Of a DNA stretch of 64,000 nucleotides, positions 38,201 to 51,286 are shown in pieces; position 1 is the first letter of the stretch; the number at the start of each line of letters is the position of its first letter. Below the pieces are notes generated by a model. That model did no database searches, was not told the origin of the DNA, and saw only the letters and a list, made by a program, of their open reading frames with translations. The position numbers and the translations under genes are program-made. Source of the stretch: Tridacna crocea (taxonomy: Eukaryota > Mollusca > Bivalvia > Cardiida > Cardiidae); assembly GCA_943736015.1 (NCBI GenBank), contig OX031063.1, positions 6,739,001-6,803,000 on the forward strand, read 5' to 3'.

Positions 38201-41200
38201 GATTGGCTGTTGGTATCCATTGTTGGTATCCAATCTGATTTCCTTAAAGCTTCTCTGATTGGATAATTTCAGAGAGGGAAGAGATTTGATTGGCTGATGG
38301 GAAAGGGGGGGAAATATCTGTTTATCTTTATTAAACTTTTACCAGACAATGACGCGGCCTTTTAACACCCCAAAGGCTTATGAAAATAATCTGAGGAAAG
38401 GAGAAAATACAGGTTACCAGCATTTTCTCCTTTTCCCACAATGTTTTCCACCCTATCAAAGAAAAAATTTGATTTTGAGTTATTCTTACATCTTATTTTA
38501 TCTTTTTGGCCTACTTGTAAATTTCTTCAAACAAGAACAAGATTTCTTTTATCGGAAAAAGTTTCCGCAACAGCAACCAGTTGCTTCTGAATTTTATATT
38601 TTCGCACAGCGGTTAAACATAAAATTGACTTTTGACTCGCGCGGTCATCCAAATTGGTTCAATGTTTTCATGACCCTGGTAAGAAAACAGGGAAAATTTT
38701 TGTTTACCTTTCTTTGATTTGAACAACAGGTATCAGTTGCCTCCGAAAGTGTGGAAGTTGATTTTACGATTTTATGCGCAGCACGTAACAGTCACGTATG
38801 GGTGAGATGGTCATCGTAACCAAATCAATGGCCCTAGTGAGAGAAAATGAAAAAGAAAAATCTCTATAATTGACTTAAGCAATAGTTGTCGTCTGCTATA
38901 AAATATTCCGTAAGTCGATTTTTCATGTTTTTGCGGATACGTAAGTGGCACCTGCGAGACAGTAGACAACCTAAATGGGTTTGTTGTCACGGTATAAAAA
39001 GATTGGAGAAAAAAAATTATTAAAAATTAAGTTCCCTCTATTTGACCTTCTAAGCAACAGGTGTCGTCTGCTATAAAATGCTCCACAAGTCGATTTTTCG
39101 CGTTTTTGCGATTACGTAACCTGCACCTATGAGACGGTAGTCAACGTAAATGGATTTGTCGTCACGGTATAAAGAGACTGGAGAAAAAATATACATTAAA
39201 AATTTAGTTCCTTTTGTTTGATTTATGCAATAATAAGCAGTTGCTACTGAAAGAGCCTTCAGTCTTTTTTTAGCCACTTGTCGCATTATTTTTTTTTTTT
39301 TTTTTTCGCATGAGCGGAACTGGCACATATGAGACGGTAATCAACGTAACTGGGTTTCTTGTTGCGGTTTGAAGAGATTAGAAAAATTACACTTCAGTTG
39401 CCTTTGTTTGATATATGAGTTTTCAGTCTTTTTTTAGCCACTTGTCACATTAATTTCAGGGTTTGTTTTTTACACTGTACATTGATCACTTTGGCTCATT
39501 GAAAGTTTCAATGTGCAGCATTTATTGTGGGCTGAGAGTTGGAAAAGCAAATCCAGTGAAGGGCTGGGGAGTGGGGGGTGCATCGAGGGTTTAAGGGAAT
39601 TAACTCTTGCAAGGGTTTTGAAAAGACCAAATCAAGGTCTTCTGCGCCCCTATTTTCTTAAATGTTTGCCTATTTTCAGTGAAATCTGGCATGTGTGGAT
39701 GGTGCATGCCCGGCAGATTGCCAAGGACTGCACAGCAGCCTTTAAAGAAGACTTTAAATCCACTTTTATGCCGTTTTTTGCACTGTTTTTTATTCGATAT
39801 ATTAAGGCGCCATTTTGGAGCGATTTTGAAGCTCTCTGATTGGCTGATGGGCCCGAGTTTGAATTCTAAGGTCTTCTCTGATTGGCTGTTGGTATCCATT
39901 GTTGGTATCCAATCTGATTTCCTTAAAGCTTCTCTGATTGGATAATTTCAGAGAGGGAAGAGATTTGATTGGCTGATGGGAAAGGGGGGGAAATATCTGT
40001 TTATCTTTATTAACCTTTTACCACACAATGACGCGGCCTTTTAACACCCCAAAGGCTTATGAAAATAATCTGAGGAAAGGAGAAAATACAGGTTACCAGC
40101 ATTTTCTCCTTTTCCCACAATGTTTTCCACCCTATCAAAGAAAAAATTTGATTTTGAGTTATTCTTACATCTTATTTTATCTTTTTGGCCTACTTGTAAA
40201 TTTCTTCAAACAAGAACAAGATTTCTTTTATCGGAAAAAGTTTCCGCAACAGCAACCAGTTGCTTCTGAATTTTATATTTTCGCACAGCGGTTAAACATA
40301 AAATTGACTTTTGACTCGCGCGGTCATCCAAATTGGTTCAATGTTTTCATGACCCTGGTAAGAAAACAGGGAAAATTTTTGTTTACCTTTCTTTGATTTG
40401 AACAACAGGTATCAGTTGCCTCCGAAAGTGTGGAAGTTGATTTTACGATTTTATGCGCAGCACGTAACAGTCACGTATGGGTGAGATGGTCATCGTAACC
40501 AAATCAATGGCCCTAGTGAGAGAAAATGAAAAAGAAAAATCCCTATAATTGACTTAAGCAATAGTTGTCGTCTGCTATAAAATATTCCGTAAGTCGATTT
40601 TTCATGTTTTTGCGGATACGTAAGTGGCACCTGCGAGACAGTAGACAACCTAAATGGGTTTGTTGTCACGGTATAAAAAGATTGGAGAAAAAAAATTATT
40701 AAAAATTAAGTTCCCTCTATTTGACCTTCTAAGCAACAGGTGTCGTCTGCTATAAAATGCTCCACAAGTCGATTTTTCGCGTTTTTGCGATTACGTAACC
40801 TGCACCTATGAGACGGTAGTCAACGTAAATGGATTTGTCGTCACGGTATAAAGAGACTGGAAAAAAAATATACATTAAAAATTTAGTTCCTTTTGTTTGA
40901 TTTATGCAATAATAAGCAGTTGCTACTGAAAGAGCCTTCAGTCTTTTTTTAGCCACTTGTTGCATTTTTTTTTTTTTTTTTTTTTTCGCATGAGCGGAAC
41001 TGGCACATATGAGACGGTAGTCAACGTAACTGGGTTTCTTGTTGCGGTTTGAAGAGATTAGAAAAATTACACTTCAGTTGCCTTTGTTTGATATATGAGT
41101 TTTCAGTCTTTTTTTAGCCACTTGTCACATTAATTTCAGGGTTTGTTTTTTACACTGTACATTGATCACTTTGGCTCATTGAAAGTTTCAATGTGCAGCA

Positions 41201-44200
41201 TTTATTGTGGGCTGAGAGTTGGAAAAGCAAATCCAGTGAAGGGCTGGGGAGTGGGGGGTGCATCGAGGGTTTAAGGGAATTAACTCTTGCAAGGGTTTTG
41301 AAAAGACCAAATCAAGGTCTTCTGCGCCCCTATTTTCTTAAATGTTTGCCTATTTTCAGTGAAATCTGGCATGTGTGGATGGTGCATGCCCGGCAGATTG
41401 CCAAGGACTGCACAGCAGCCTTTAAAGAAGACTTTAAATCCACTTTTATGCCGTTTTTTGCACTGTTTTTTATTCGATATATTAAGGCGCCATTTTGGAG
41501 CGATTTTGAAGCTCTCTGATTGGCTGATGGGCCCGAGTTTGAATTCTAAGGTCTTCTCTGATTGGCTGTTGGTATCCATTGTTGGTATCCAATCTGATTT
41601 CCTTAAAGCTTCTCTGATTGGATAATTTCAGAGAGGGAAGAGATTTGATTGGCTGATGGGAAAGGGGGGGAAATATCTGTTTATCTTTATTAACCTTTTA
41701 CCACACAATGACGCGGCCTTTTAACACCCCAAAGGCTTATGAAAATAATCTGAGGAAAGGAGAAAATACAGGTTACCAGCATTTTCTCCTTTTCCCACAA
41801 TGTTTTCCACCCTATCAAAGAAAAAAATTTGATTTTGAGTTATTCTTACATCTTATTTTATCTTTTTGGCCTACTTGTAAATTTCTTCAAACAAGAACAA
41901 GATTTCTTTTATCGGAAAAAGTTTCCGCAACAGCAACCAGTTGCTTCTGAATTTTATATTTTCGCACAGCGGTTAAACATAAAATTGACTTTTGACTCGC
42001 GCGGTCATCCAAATTGGTTCAATGTTTTCATGACCCTGGTAAGAAAACAGGGAAAATTTTTGTTTACCTTTCTTTGATTTGAACAACAGGTATCAGTTGC
42101 CTCCGAAAGTGTGGAAGTTGATTTTACGATTTTATGCGCAGCACGTAACAGTCACGTATGGGTGAGATGGTCATCGTAACCAAATCAATGGCCCTAGTGA
42201 GAGAAAATGAAAAAGAAAAATCCCTATAATTGACTTAAGCAATAGTTGTCGTCTGCTATAAAATATTCCGTAAGTCGATTTTTCATGTTTTTGCGGATAC
42301 GTAAGTGGCACCTGCGAGACAGTAGACAACCTAAATGGGTTTGTTGTCACGGTATAAAAAGATTGGAGAAAAAAAATTATTAAAAATTAAGTTCCCTCTA
42401 TTTGACCTTCTAAGCAACAGGTGTCGTCTGCTATAAAATGCTCCACAAGTCGATTTTTCGCGTTTTTGCGATTACGTAACCTGCACCTATGAGACGGTAG
42501 TCAACGTAAATGGATTTGTCGTCACGGTATAAAGAGACTGGAGAAAAAATATACATTAAAAATTTAGTTCCTTTTGTTTGATTTATGCAATAATAAGCAG
42601 TTGCTACTGAAAGAGCCTTCAGTCTTTTTTTAGCCACTTGTCGCATTATTTTATTTTTTTTTTTTTTCGCATGAGCGGAACTGGCACATATGAGACGGTA
42701 ATCAACGTAACTGGGTTTCTTGTTGCGGTTTGAAGAGATTAGAAAAATTACACTTCAGTTGCCTTTGTTTGATATATGAGTTTTCAGTCTTTTTTTAGCC
42801 ACTTGTCACATTAATTTCAGGGTTTGTTTTTTACACTGTACATTGATCACTTTGGCTCATTGAAAGTTTCAATGTGCAGCATTTATTGTGGGCTGAGAGT
42901 TGGAAAAGCAAATCCAGTGAAGGGCTGGGGAGTGGGGGGTGCATCGAGGGTTTAAGGGAATTAACTCTTGCAAGGGTTTTGAAAAGACCAAATCAAGGTC
43001 TTCTGCGCCCCTATTTTCTTAAATGTTTGCCTATTTTCAGTGAAATCTGGCATGTGTGGATGGTGCATGCCCGGCAGATTGCCAAGGACTGCACAGCAGC
43101 CTTTAAAGAAGACTTTAAATCCACTTTTATGCCGTTTTTTGCACTGTTTTTTATTCGATATATTAAGGCGCCATTTTGGAGCGATTTTGAAGCTCTCTGA
43201 TTGGCTGATGGGCCCGAGTTTGAATTCTAAGGTCTTCTCTGATTGGCTGTTGGTATCCATTGTTGGTATCCAATCTGATTTCCTTAAAGCTTCTCTGATT
43301 GGATAATTTCAGAGAGGGAAGAGATTTGATTGGCTGATGGGAAAGGGGGGGAAATATCTGTTTATCTTTATTAACCTTTTACCACACAATGACGCGGCCT
43401 TTTAACACCCCAAAGGCTTATGAAAATAATCTGAGGAAAGGAGAAAATACAGGTTACCAGCATTTTCTCCTTTTCCCACAATGTTTTCCACCCTATCAAA
43501 GAAAAAATTTGATTTTGAGTTATTCTTACATCTTATTTTATCTTTTTGGCCTACTTGAAAATTTCTTCAAACAAGAACAAGATTTCTTTTATCGGAAAAA
43601 GTTTCCGCAACAGCAACCAGTTGCTTCTGAATTTTATATTTTCGCACAGCGGTTAAACATAAAATTGACTTTTGACTTGCGCGGTCATCCAAATTGGTTC
43701 AATGTTTTCATGACCCTGGTAAGAAAACAGGGAAAATTTTTGTTTACCTTTCTTTGATTTGAACAACAGGTATCAGTTGCCTCCGAAAGTGTGGAAGTTG
43801 ATTTTACGATTTTATGCGCAGCACGTAACAGTCACGTATGGGTGAGATGGTCATCGTAACCAAATCAATGGCCCTAGTGAGAGAAAATGAAAAAGAAAAA
43901 TCCCTATAATTGACTTAAGCAATAGTTGTCGTCTGCTATAAAATATTCCGTAAGTCGATTTTTCATGTTTTTGCGGATACGTAAGTGGCACCTGCGAGAC
44001 AGTAGACAACCTAAATGGGTTTGTTGTCACGGTATAAAACGATTGGAGAAAAAAAATTATTAAAAATTAAGTTCCCTCTATTTGACCTTCTAAGCAACAG
44101 GTGTCGTCTGCTATAAAATGCTCCACAAGTCAATTTTTCGCGTTTTTGCGATTACGTAACCTGCACCTATGAGACGGTAGTCAACGTAAATGGATTTGTC

Positions 44201-47200
44201 GTCACGGTATAAAGAGACTGGAGAAAAAATATACATTAAAAATTTAGTTCCTTTTGTTTGATTTATGCAATAATAAGCAGTTGCTACTGAAAGAGCCTTC
44301 AGTCTTTTTTTAGCCACTTGTTGCATTTTTTTTTTTTTTTTTTTTTTCGCATGAGCGGAACTGGCACATATGAGACGGTAGTCAACGTAACTGGGTTTCT
44401 TGTTGCGGTTTGAAGAGATTAGAAAAATTACACTTCAGTTGCCTTTGTTTGATATATGAGTTTTCAGTCTTTTTTTAGCCACTTGTCACATTAATTTCAG
44501 GGTTTGTTTTTTACACTGTACATTGATCACTTTGGCTCATTGAAAGTTTCAATGTGCAGCATTTATTGTGGGCTGAGAGTTGGAAAAGCAAAGCCAGTGA
44601 AGGGCTGGGGAGTGGGGGGTGCATCGAGGGTTTAAGGGAATTAACTCTTGCAAGGGTTTTGAAAAGACCAAATCAAGGTCTTCTGCGCCCCTATTTTCTT
44701 AAATGTTTGCCTATTTTCAGTGAAATCTGGCATGTGTGGATGGTGCATGCCCGGCAGATTGCCAAGGACTGCACAGCAGCCTTTAAAGAAGACTTTAAAT
44801 CCACTTTTATGCCGTTTTTTGCACTGTTTTTTATTCGATATATTAAGGCGCCATTTTGGAGCGATTTTGAAGCTCTCTGATTGGCTGATGGGCCCGAGTT
44901 TGAATTCTAAGGTCTTCTCTGATTGGCTGTTGGTATCCATTGTTGGTATCCAATCTGATTTCCTTAAAGCTTCTCTGATTGGATAATTTCAGAGAGGGAA
45001 GAGATTTGATTGGCTGATGGGAAAGGGGGGGAAATATCTGTTTATCTTTATTAACCTTTTACCACACAATGACGCGGCCTTTTAACACCCCAAAGGCTTA
45101 TGAAAATAATCTGAGGAAAGGAGAAAATACAGGTTACCAGCATTTTCTCCTTTTCCCACAATGTTTTCCACCCTATCAAAGAAAAAATTTGATTTTGAGT
45201 TATTCTTACATCTTATTTTATCTTTTTGGCCTACTTGTAAATTTCTTCAAACAAGAACAAGATTTCTTTTATCGGAAAAAGTTTCTGCAACAGCAACCAG
45301 TTGCTTCTGAATTTTATATTTTCGCACAGCGGTTAAACATAAAATTGACTTTTGACTCGCGCGGTCATCCAAATTGGTTCAATGTTTTCATGACCCTGGT
45401 AAGAAAACAGGGAAAATTTTTGTTTACCTTTCTTTGATTTGAACAACAGGTATCAGTTGCCTCCGAAAGTGTGGAAGTTGATTTTACGATTTTATGCGCA
45501 GCACGTAACAGTCACGTATGGGTGAGATGGTCATCGTAACCAAATCAATGGCCCTAGTGAGAGAAAATGAAAAAGAAAAATCCCTATAATTGACTTAAGC
45601 AATAGTTGTCGTCTGCTATAAAATATTCCGTAAGTCGATTTTTCATGTTTTTGCGGATACGTAAGTGGCACCTGCGAGACAGTAGACAACCTAAATGGGT
45701 TTGTTGTCACAGTATAAAAAGATTGGAGAAAAAAAATTATTAAAAATTAAGTTCCCTCTATTTGACCTTCTAAGCAACAGGTGTCGTCTGCTATAAAATG
45801 CTCCACAAGTCGATTTTTCGCGTTTTTGCGATTACGTAACCTGCACCTATGAGACGGTAGTCAACGTAAATGGATTTGTCGTCACAGTATAAAGAGACTG
45901 GAGAAAAAATATACATTAAAAATTTAGTTCCTTTTGTTTGATTTATGCAATAATAAGCAGTTGCTACTGAAAGAGCCTTCAGTCTTTTTTTAGCCACATG
46001 TCGCATTATTTTTTTTTTTTTTTTTTCGCATGAGCGGAACTGGCACATATGAGACGGTAGTCAACGTAACTGGGTTTCTTGTTGCGGTTTGAAGAGATTA
46101 GAAAAATTACACTTCAGTTGCCTTTGTTTGATATATGAGTTTTCAGTCTTTTTTTAGGCACTTGTCACATTAATTTCAGGGTTTGTTTTTTACACTGTAC
46201 ATTGATCACTTTGGCTCATTGAAAGTTTCAATGTGCAGCATTTATTGTGGGCTGAGAGTTGGAAAAGCAAAGCCAGTGAAGGGCTGGGGAGTGGGGGGTG
46301 CATCGAGGGTTTAAGGGAATTAACTCTTGCAAGGGTTTTGAAAAGACCAAATCAAGGTCTTCTGCGCCCCTATTTTCTTAAATGTTTGCCTATTTTCAGT
46401 GAAATCTGGCATGTGTGGATGGTGCATGCCCGGCAGATTGCCAAGGACTGCACAGCAGCCTTTAAAGAAGACTTTAAATCCACTTTTATGCCGTTTTTTG
46501 CACTGTTTTTTATTCGATATATTAAGGCGCCATTTTGGAGCGATTTTGAAGCTCTCTGATTGGCTGATGGGCCCGTTTTTGAATTCTAAGGTCTTCTCTG
46601 ATTGGCTGTTGGTATCCATTGTTGGTATCCAATCTGATTTCCTTAAAGCTTCTCTGATTGGATAATTTCAGAGAGGGAAGAGATTTGATTGGCTGATGGG
46701 AAAGGGGGGGAAATATCTGTTTATCTTTATTAACCTTTTACCACACAATGACGCGGCCTTTTAACACCCCAAAGGCTTATGAAAATAATCTGAGGAAAGG
46801 AGAAAATACAGGTTACCAGCATTTTCTCCTTTTCCCACAATGTTTTCCACCCTATCAAAGAAAAAATTTGATTTTGAGTTATTCTTACATCTTATTTTAT
46901 CTTTTTGGCCTACTTGTAAATTTCTTCAAACAAGAACAAGATTTCTTTTATCGGAAAAAGTTTCCGCAACAGCAACCAGTTGCTTCTGAATTTTATATTT
47001 TCGCACAGCGGTTAAACATAAAATTGACTTTTGACTCGCGCGGTCATCCAAATTGGTTCAATGTTTTCATGACCCTGGTAAGAAAACAGGGAAAATTTTT
47101 GTTTACCTTTCTTTGATTTGAACAACAGGTATCAGTTGCCTCCGAAAGTGTGGAAGTTGATTTTACGATTTTATGCGCAGCACGTAACAGTCACGTATGG

Positions 47201-50050
47201 GTGAGATGGTCATCGTAACCAAATCAATGGCCCTAGTGAGAGAAAATGAAAAAGAAAAATCCCTATAATTGACTTAAGCAATAGTTGTCGTCTGCTATAA
47301 AATATTCCGTAAGTCGATTTTTCATGTTTTTGCGGATACGTAAGTGGCACCTGCGAGACAGTAGACAACCTAAATGGGTTTGTTGTCACGGTATAAAAAG
47401 ATTGGAGAAAAAAAATTATTAAAAATTAAGTTCCCTCTATTTGACCTTCTAAGCAACAGGTGTCGTCTGCTATAAAATGCTCCACAAGTCGATTTTTCGC
47501 GTTTTTGCGATTACGTAACCTGCACCTATGAGACAGTAGTCAACGTAAATGGATTTGTCGTCACGGTATAAAGAGACTGGAGAAAAAATATACATTAAAA
47601 ATTTAGTTCCTTTTGTTTGATTTATGCAATAATAAGCAGTTGCTACTGAAAGAGCCTTCAGTCTTTTTTTAGCCACTTGTCGCATTTTTTTTTTTTTCGC
47701 ATGAGCGGAACTGGCACATATGAGACGGTAGTCAACGTAACTGGGTTTCTTGTTGCGGTTTGAAGAGATTAGAAAAATTACACTTCAGTTGCCTTTGTTT
47801 GATATATGAGTTTTCAGTCTTTTTTTAGCCACTTGTCACATTAATTTCAGGGTTTGTTTTTTACACTGTACATTGATCACTTTGGCTCATTGAAAGTTTC
47901 AATGTGCAGCATTTATTGTGGGCTGAGAGTTGGAAAAGCAAATCCAGTGAAGGGCTGGGGAGTGGGGGGTGCATCGAGGGTTTAAGGGAATTAACTCTTG
48001 CAAGGGTTTTGAAAAGACCAAATCAAGGTCTTCTGCGCCCCTATTTTCTTAAATGTTTGCCTATTTTCAGTGAAATCTGGCATGTGTGGATGGTGCATGC
48101 CCGGCAGATTGCCAAGGACTGCACAGCAGCCTTTAAAGAAGACTTTAAATCCACTTTTATGCCGTTTTTTGCACTGTTTTTTATTCGATATATTAAGGCG
48201 CCATTTTGGAGCGATTTTGAAGCTCTCTGATTGGCTGATGGGCCCGAGTTTGAATTCTAAGGTCTTCTCTGATTGGCTGTTGGTATCCATTGTTGGTATC
48301 CAATCTGATTTCCTTAAAGCTTCTCTGATTGGATAATTTCAGAGAGGGAAGAGATTTGATTGGCTGATGGGAAAGGGGGGGAAATATCTGTTTATCTTTA
48401 TTAACCTTTTACCACACAATGACGCGGCCTTTTAACACCCCAAAGGCTTATGAAAATAATCTGAGGAAAGGAGAAAATACAGGTTACCAGCATTTTCTCC
48501 TTTTCCCACAATGTTTTCCACCCTATCAAAGAAAAAATTTGATTTTGAGTTATTCTTACATCTTATTTTATCTTTTTGGCCTACTTGTAAATTTCTTCAA
48601 ACAAGAACAAGATTTCTTTTATCGGAAAAAGTTTCCGCAACAGCAACCAGTTGCTTCTGAATTTTATATTTTCGCACAGCGGTTAAACATAAAATTGACT
48701 TTTGACTCGCGCGGTCATCCAAATTGGTTCAATGTTTTCATGACCCTGGTAAGAAAACAGGGAAAATTTTTGTTTACCTTTCTTTGATTTGAACAACAGG
48801 TATCAGTTGCCTCCGAAAGTGTGGAAGTTGATTTTACGATTTTATGCGCAGCACGTAACAGTCACGTATGGGTGAGATGGTCATCGTAACCAAATCAATG
48901 GCCCTAGTGAGAGAAAATGAAAAAGAAAAATCCCTATAATTGACTTAAGCAATAGTTGTCGTCTGCTATAAAATATTCCGTAAGTCGATTTTTCATGTTT
49001 TTGCGGATACGTAAGTGGCACCTGCGAGACATTAGACAACCTAAATGGGTTTGTTGTCACGGTATAAAAAGATTGGAGAAAAAAAATTATTAAAAATTAA
49101 GTTCCCTCTATTTGACCTTCTAAGCAACAGGTGTCGTCTGCTATAAAATGCTCCACAAGTCGATTTTTCGCGTTTTTGCGATTACGTAACCTGCATCTAT
49201 GAGACAGTAGTCAACGTAAATGGATTTGTCGTCACGGTATAAAGAGACTGGAGAAAAAATATACATTAAAAATTTAGTTCCTTTTGTTTGATTTATGCAA
49301 TAATAAGCAGTTGCTACTGAAAGAGCCTTCAGTCTTTTTTTAGCCACTTGTCGCATTATTTTTTTTTTCGCATGAGCGGAACTGGCACATATGAGACGGT
49401 AGTCAACGTAACTGGGTTTCTTGTTGCGGTTTGAAGAGATTAGAAAAATTACACTTCAGTTGCCTTTGTTTGATATATGAGTTTTCAGTCTTTTTTTAGC
49501 CACTTGTCACGTTAATTTCAGGGTTTGTTTTTTACACTGTACATTGATCACTTTGGCTCATTGAAAGTTTCAATGTGCAGCATTTATTGTGGGCTGAGAG
49601 TTGGAAAAGCAAAGCCAGTGAAGGGCTGGGGAGTGGGGGGTGCATCGAGGGTTTAAGGGAATTAACTCTTGCAAGGGTTTTGAAAAGACCAAATCAAGGT
49701 CTTCTGCGCCCCTATTTTCTTAAATGTTTGCCTATTTTCAGTGAAATCTGGCATGTGTGGATGGTGCATGCCCGGCAGATTGCCAAGGACTGCACAGCAG
49801 CCTTTAAAGAAGACTTTAAATCCACTTTTATGCCGTTTTTTGCACTGTTTTTTATTCGATATATTAAGGCGCCATTTTGGAGCGATTTTGAAGCTCTCTG
49901 ATTGGCTGATGGGCCCGAGTTTGAATTCTAAGGTCTTCTCTGATTGGCTGTTGGTATCCATTGTTGGTATCCAATCTGATTTCCTTAAAGCTTCTCTGAT
50001 TGGATAATTTCAGAGAGGGAAGAGATTTGATTGGCTGATGGGAAAGGGGG

Positions 50051-50140
50051 CGTGCATCGAGGTTTTAAGGGAAGTAACTCTTGCAAGGGTTTTGAAAAGA
50101 CCAAATCAAGGTCTTCTGCACCCCTATTTTTTTTAATGTT
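50051..50140 (+). repeat. Diverged terminal fragment of the satellite unit at the array edge
   Basis: The last unit stops in its G-run, and the sequence jumps back about 400 bp in unit phase. Bases 50051-50140 match the unit segment that begins just after its other G-run (GTGCATCGAGG onward, phase 976-1061 in copy 1). By eye it carries about five substitutions or indels in 90 bp, more than between units inside the array. After 50140 similarity to the satellite ends. Confidence 0.85.
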
Positions 50141-50674
50141 GACAGCAAAACCAATGGCCTCGCTCTGCGATTAAGCAATCACTTCACTCTTTTGCACTCC
50201 GGATCATTCACATTCACATGTATGGGAGAGTAACGAACGAGAACTCTGGTCGGAATATTTGCAATCACTGAAGATTCATTAAAGACAGTCGATTTTGCGG
50301 TGTGACAGCGGTCCCGTGATAGCTATAGCTATAGCCAAAGCCTTCACCTCGGTTTCGCATTTTGGTTCAAACTTGGGAAGAAGGAACGGTACAAATCACT
50401 ATCTTGCACAACTTATGTGTGTATTAAGTTCTATTCTTATCAGAATTGCATGAAAAAAATATTTTTTTCTATTACTTATAATTTTGACCCTGGCCAATTC
50501 GAAACTATAATGATTTGTTTGCTCCAAGGAACAGAAAGTGAAGACGGATTCACAGTTCTAGTTTGCACGAAAAAGGTTTGTCTGATTTCAGAAATTATAG
50601 TTTGAATGGTTGATTGTTTAGAGTTAATCGCCTTTTTAAAAGCTTATGTCATATCATGGCCGTAACTGTAATTA
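50141..50674. other. Unassigned sequence right of the array
   Basis: No gene, RNA or mobile-element end is recognised here. It includes a short ATAGCT tandem run (about 50321-50336). Reading frames are short and of unremarkable composition. The base composition of the first 300 bp is less AT-rich than what follows, but no promoter or splice pattern can be supported. Confidence 0.5.
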
Positions 50675-50878
50675 TTACAAGATATTATAATTTTTAGGTG
50701 AAAATTGAAAATAGGTTTTGAAAATAGGTGATAATTCCTGGCCGAATTCCTGTGTGCATTTCCACCATTTTGTTCCATTGTTTTCATTGAAACCTAGATC
50801 TGATAGAAAACCTTCCCCTCGTGGATTATTGATTGTGCCCTTTAATTCACTACTGCCGTATATTGAATGATAAACCAT
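50675..50878 (-). other. Open frame with weak FLYWCH zinc-finger-like stretch
   Basis: The minus-strand frame runs 67 codons from an ATG at 50878. Residues 17-43 (50830-50750) read N-x-PRGEG-FLSDLGF followed by NGTKWWKCTQ. The family pattern of FLYWCH fingers is a small residue, RG, a hydrophobic pair, GF or GY, then NG-x-x-YW-x-C. The first half and the W-x-C part fit, but the spacing between the GF and the NG is short and the later Cys and His residues are missing. It could be a decayed exon or transposon-borne finger, or chance. No splice-site or homology evidence is available from sequence alone. Confidence 0.2.
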
Positions 50879-50921
50879 GATACTGATAGAATGATTATTT
50901 ATTCAACAACAGTGTAAGGCG

Positions 50922-51036
50922 AATGTGAGACACTTAGACCCCTGACCATTTAGACCCCTTAAAATTTGGGTGACAATTAGACCCCTGAGACATATAGACC
51001 CCTATTTTAGTGAGACACTTAGACCCCTATTTTCAA
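50922..51036 (+). repeat. Left inverted repeat arm with TAGACCCCT iterations
   Basis: TAGACCCCT occurs at 50935, 50951, 50978, 50995 and 51020. Spacings of 16, 27, 17 and 25 bp imply a duplicated block of about 43 bp holding two motifs. GAGACACTT precedes the first and last motif. The arm pairs with 53129-53239. Confidence 0.8.
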
Positions 51037-51207
51037 AAGAAAATTTACATATTAATTGACTATGTTTATGGATTGTATTACATGTAAATCTTGTCTTGAA
51101 ACATAATTTAGTATAATGGTCTAGCTCAGAGATAGATATAAAGGTATAATGTAGTCGGGTACAGGTATTTGGTGATATACTAGTATCGTGCGACTGTATC
51201 GACATGT

Positions 51208-51281
51208 GGTTCGGTAGCTCAGTTGGTTAGAGTGCAGGAACGATTTTCCTGAGGCCCTGGGTTTGAATCCCGGTCGAGCCG
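51208..51281 (+). tRNA. tRNA-like gene, cloverleaf with GAT at the anticodon position (pseudogene or tRNA-derived)
   Basis: A 74-base cloverleaf can be folded by hand. The acceptor stem is 51208-51214 with 51274-51280 (two G-T wobbles). The D arm is 51217-51233 with the invariant AGTTGGTTAG loop. The anticodon stem is 51235-51239 with 51247-51251 (five Watson-Crick pairs). The variable region is 5 bases, and the T arm is 51257-51273. The Pol III A box (TAGCTCAGTTGG) is perfect and the B box is present as GGTTTGAATCC. Oddities: position 33 is C rather than T, position 37 is T rather than a purine, and position 56 is T rather than C. The triplet at 34-36 is GAT, which would read Ile codons but is not the usual eukaryotic nuclear Ile anticodon. 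There is no intron and no encoded CCA. I read it as a transcribable tRNA relative rather than a confirmed tRNA-Ile. Confidence 0.6.
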
Positions 51282-51286
51282 CGATA

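Larger units (their letters stand above)
1..50050 (+). repeat. Tandem satellite array, about 1.68-kb unit, 30 copies counted
   Basis: The same 1.68-kb sequence follows itself head to tail without spacers. A landmark inside the unit recurs at 909, 2590, 4271, 5952, 7633, 9313, 10982 and so on to 49575, thirty times, with spacings of 1662-1681 bp and most at 1678-1681. Bases 1-60 match 1681-1740, so the window opens mid-array and the left edge is not seen. Copies differ by a few substitutions each, by the length of a T-run, and by rare deletions of 1, 12 and 18 bp. Such uniformity is what concerted evolution by unequal exchange, or recent amplification, produces. Each unit carries several 70-160-codon open frames on both strands. 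These overlap one another, match nothing I recognise, and are broken, fused or extended by single changes in individual units, so I do not call them genes. Confidence 0.97.

Noticed and set aside
1-50050. rDNA, 5S, histone or snRNA gene cluster
   Set aside because: None of the conserved segments of these genes could be found in the unit on either strand.
1-50050. CRISPR array
   Set aside because: The repeat is 1.68 kb long and continuous, without short repeats alternating with unique spacers, in a eukaryotic context.
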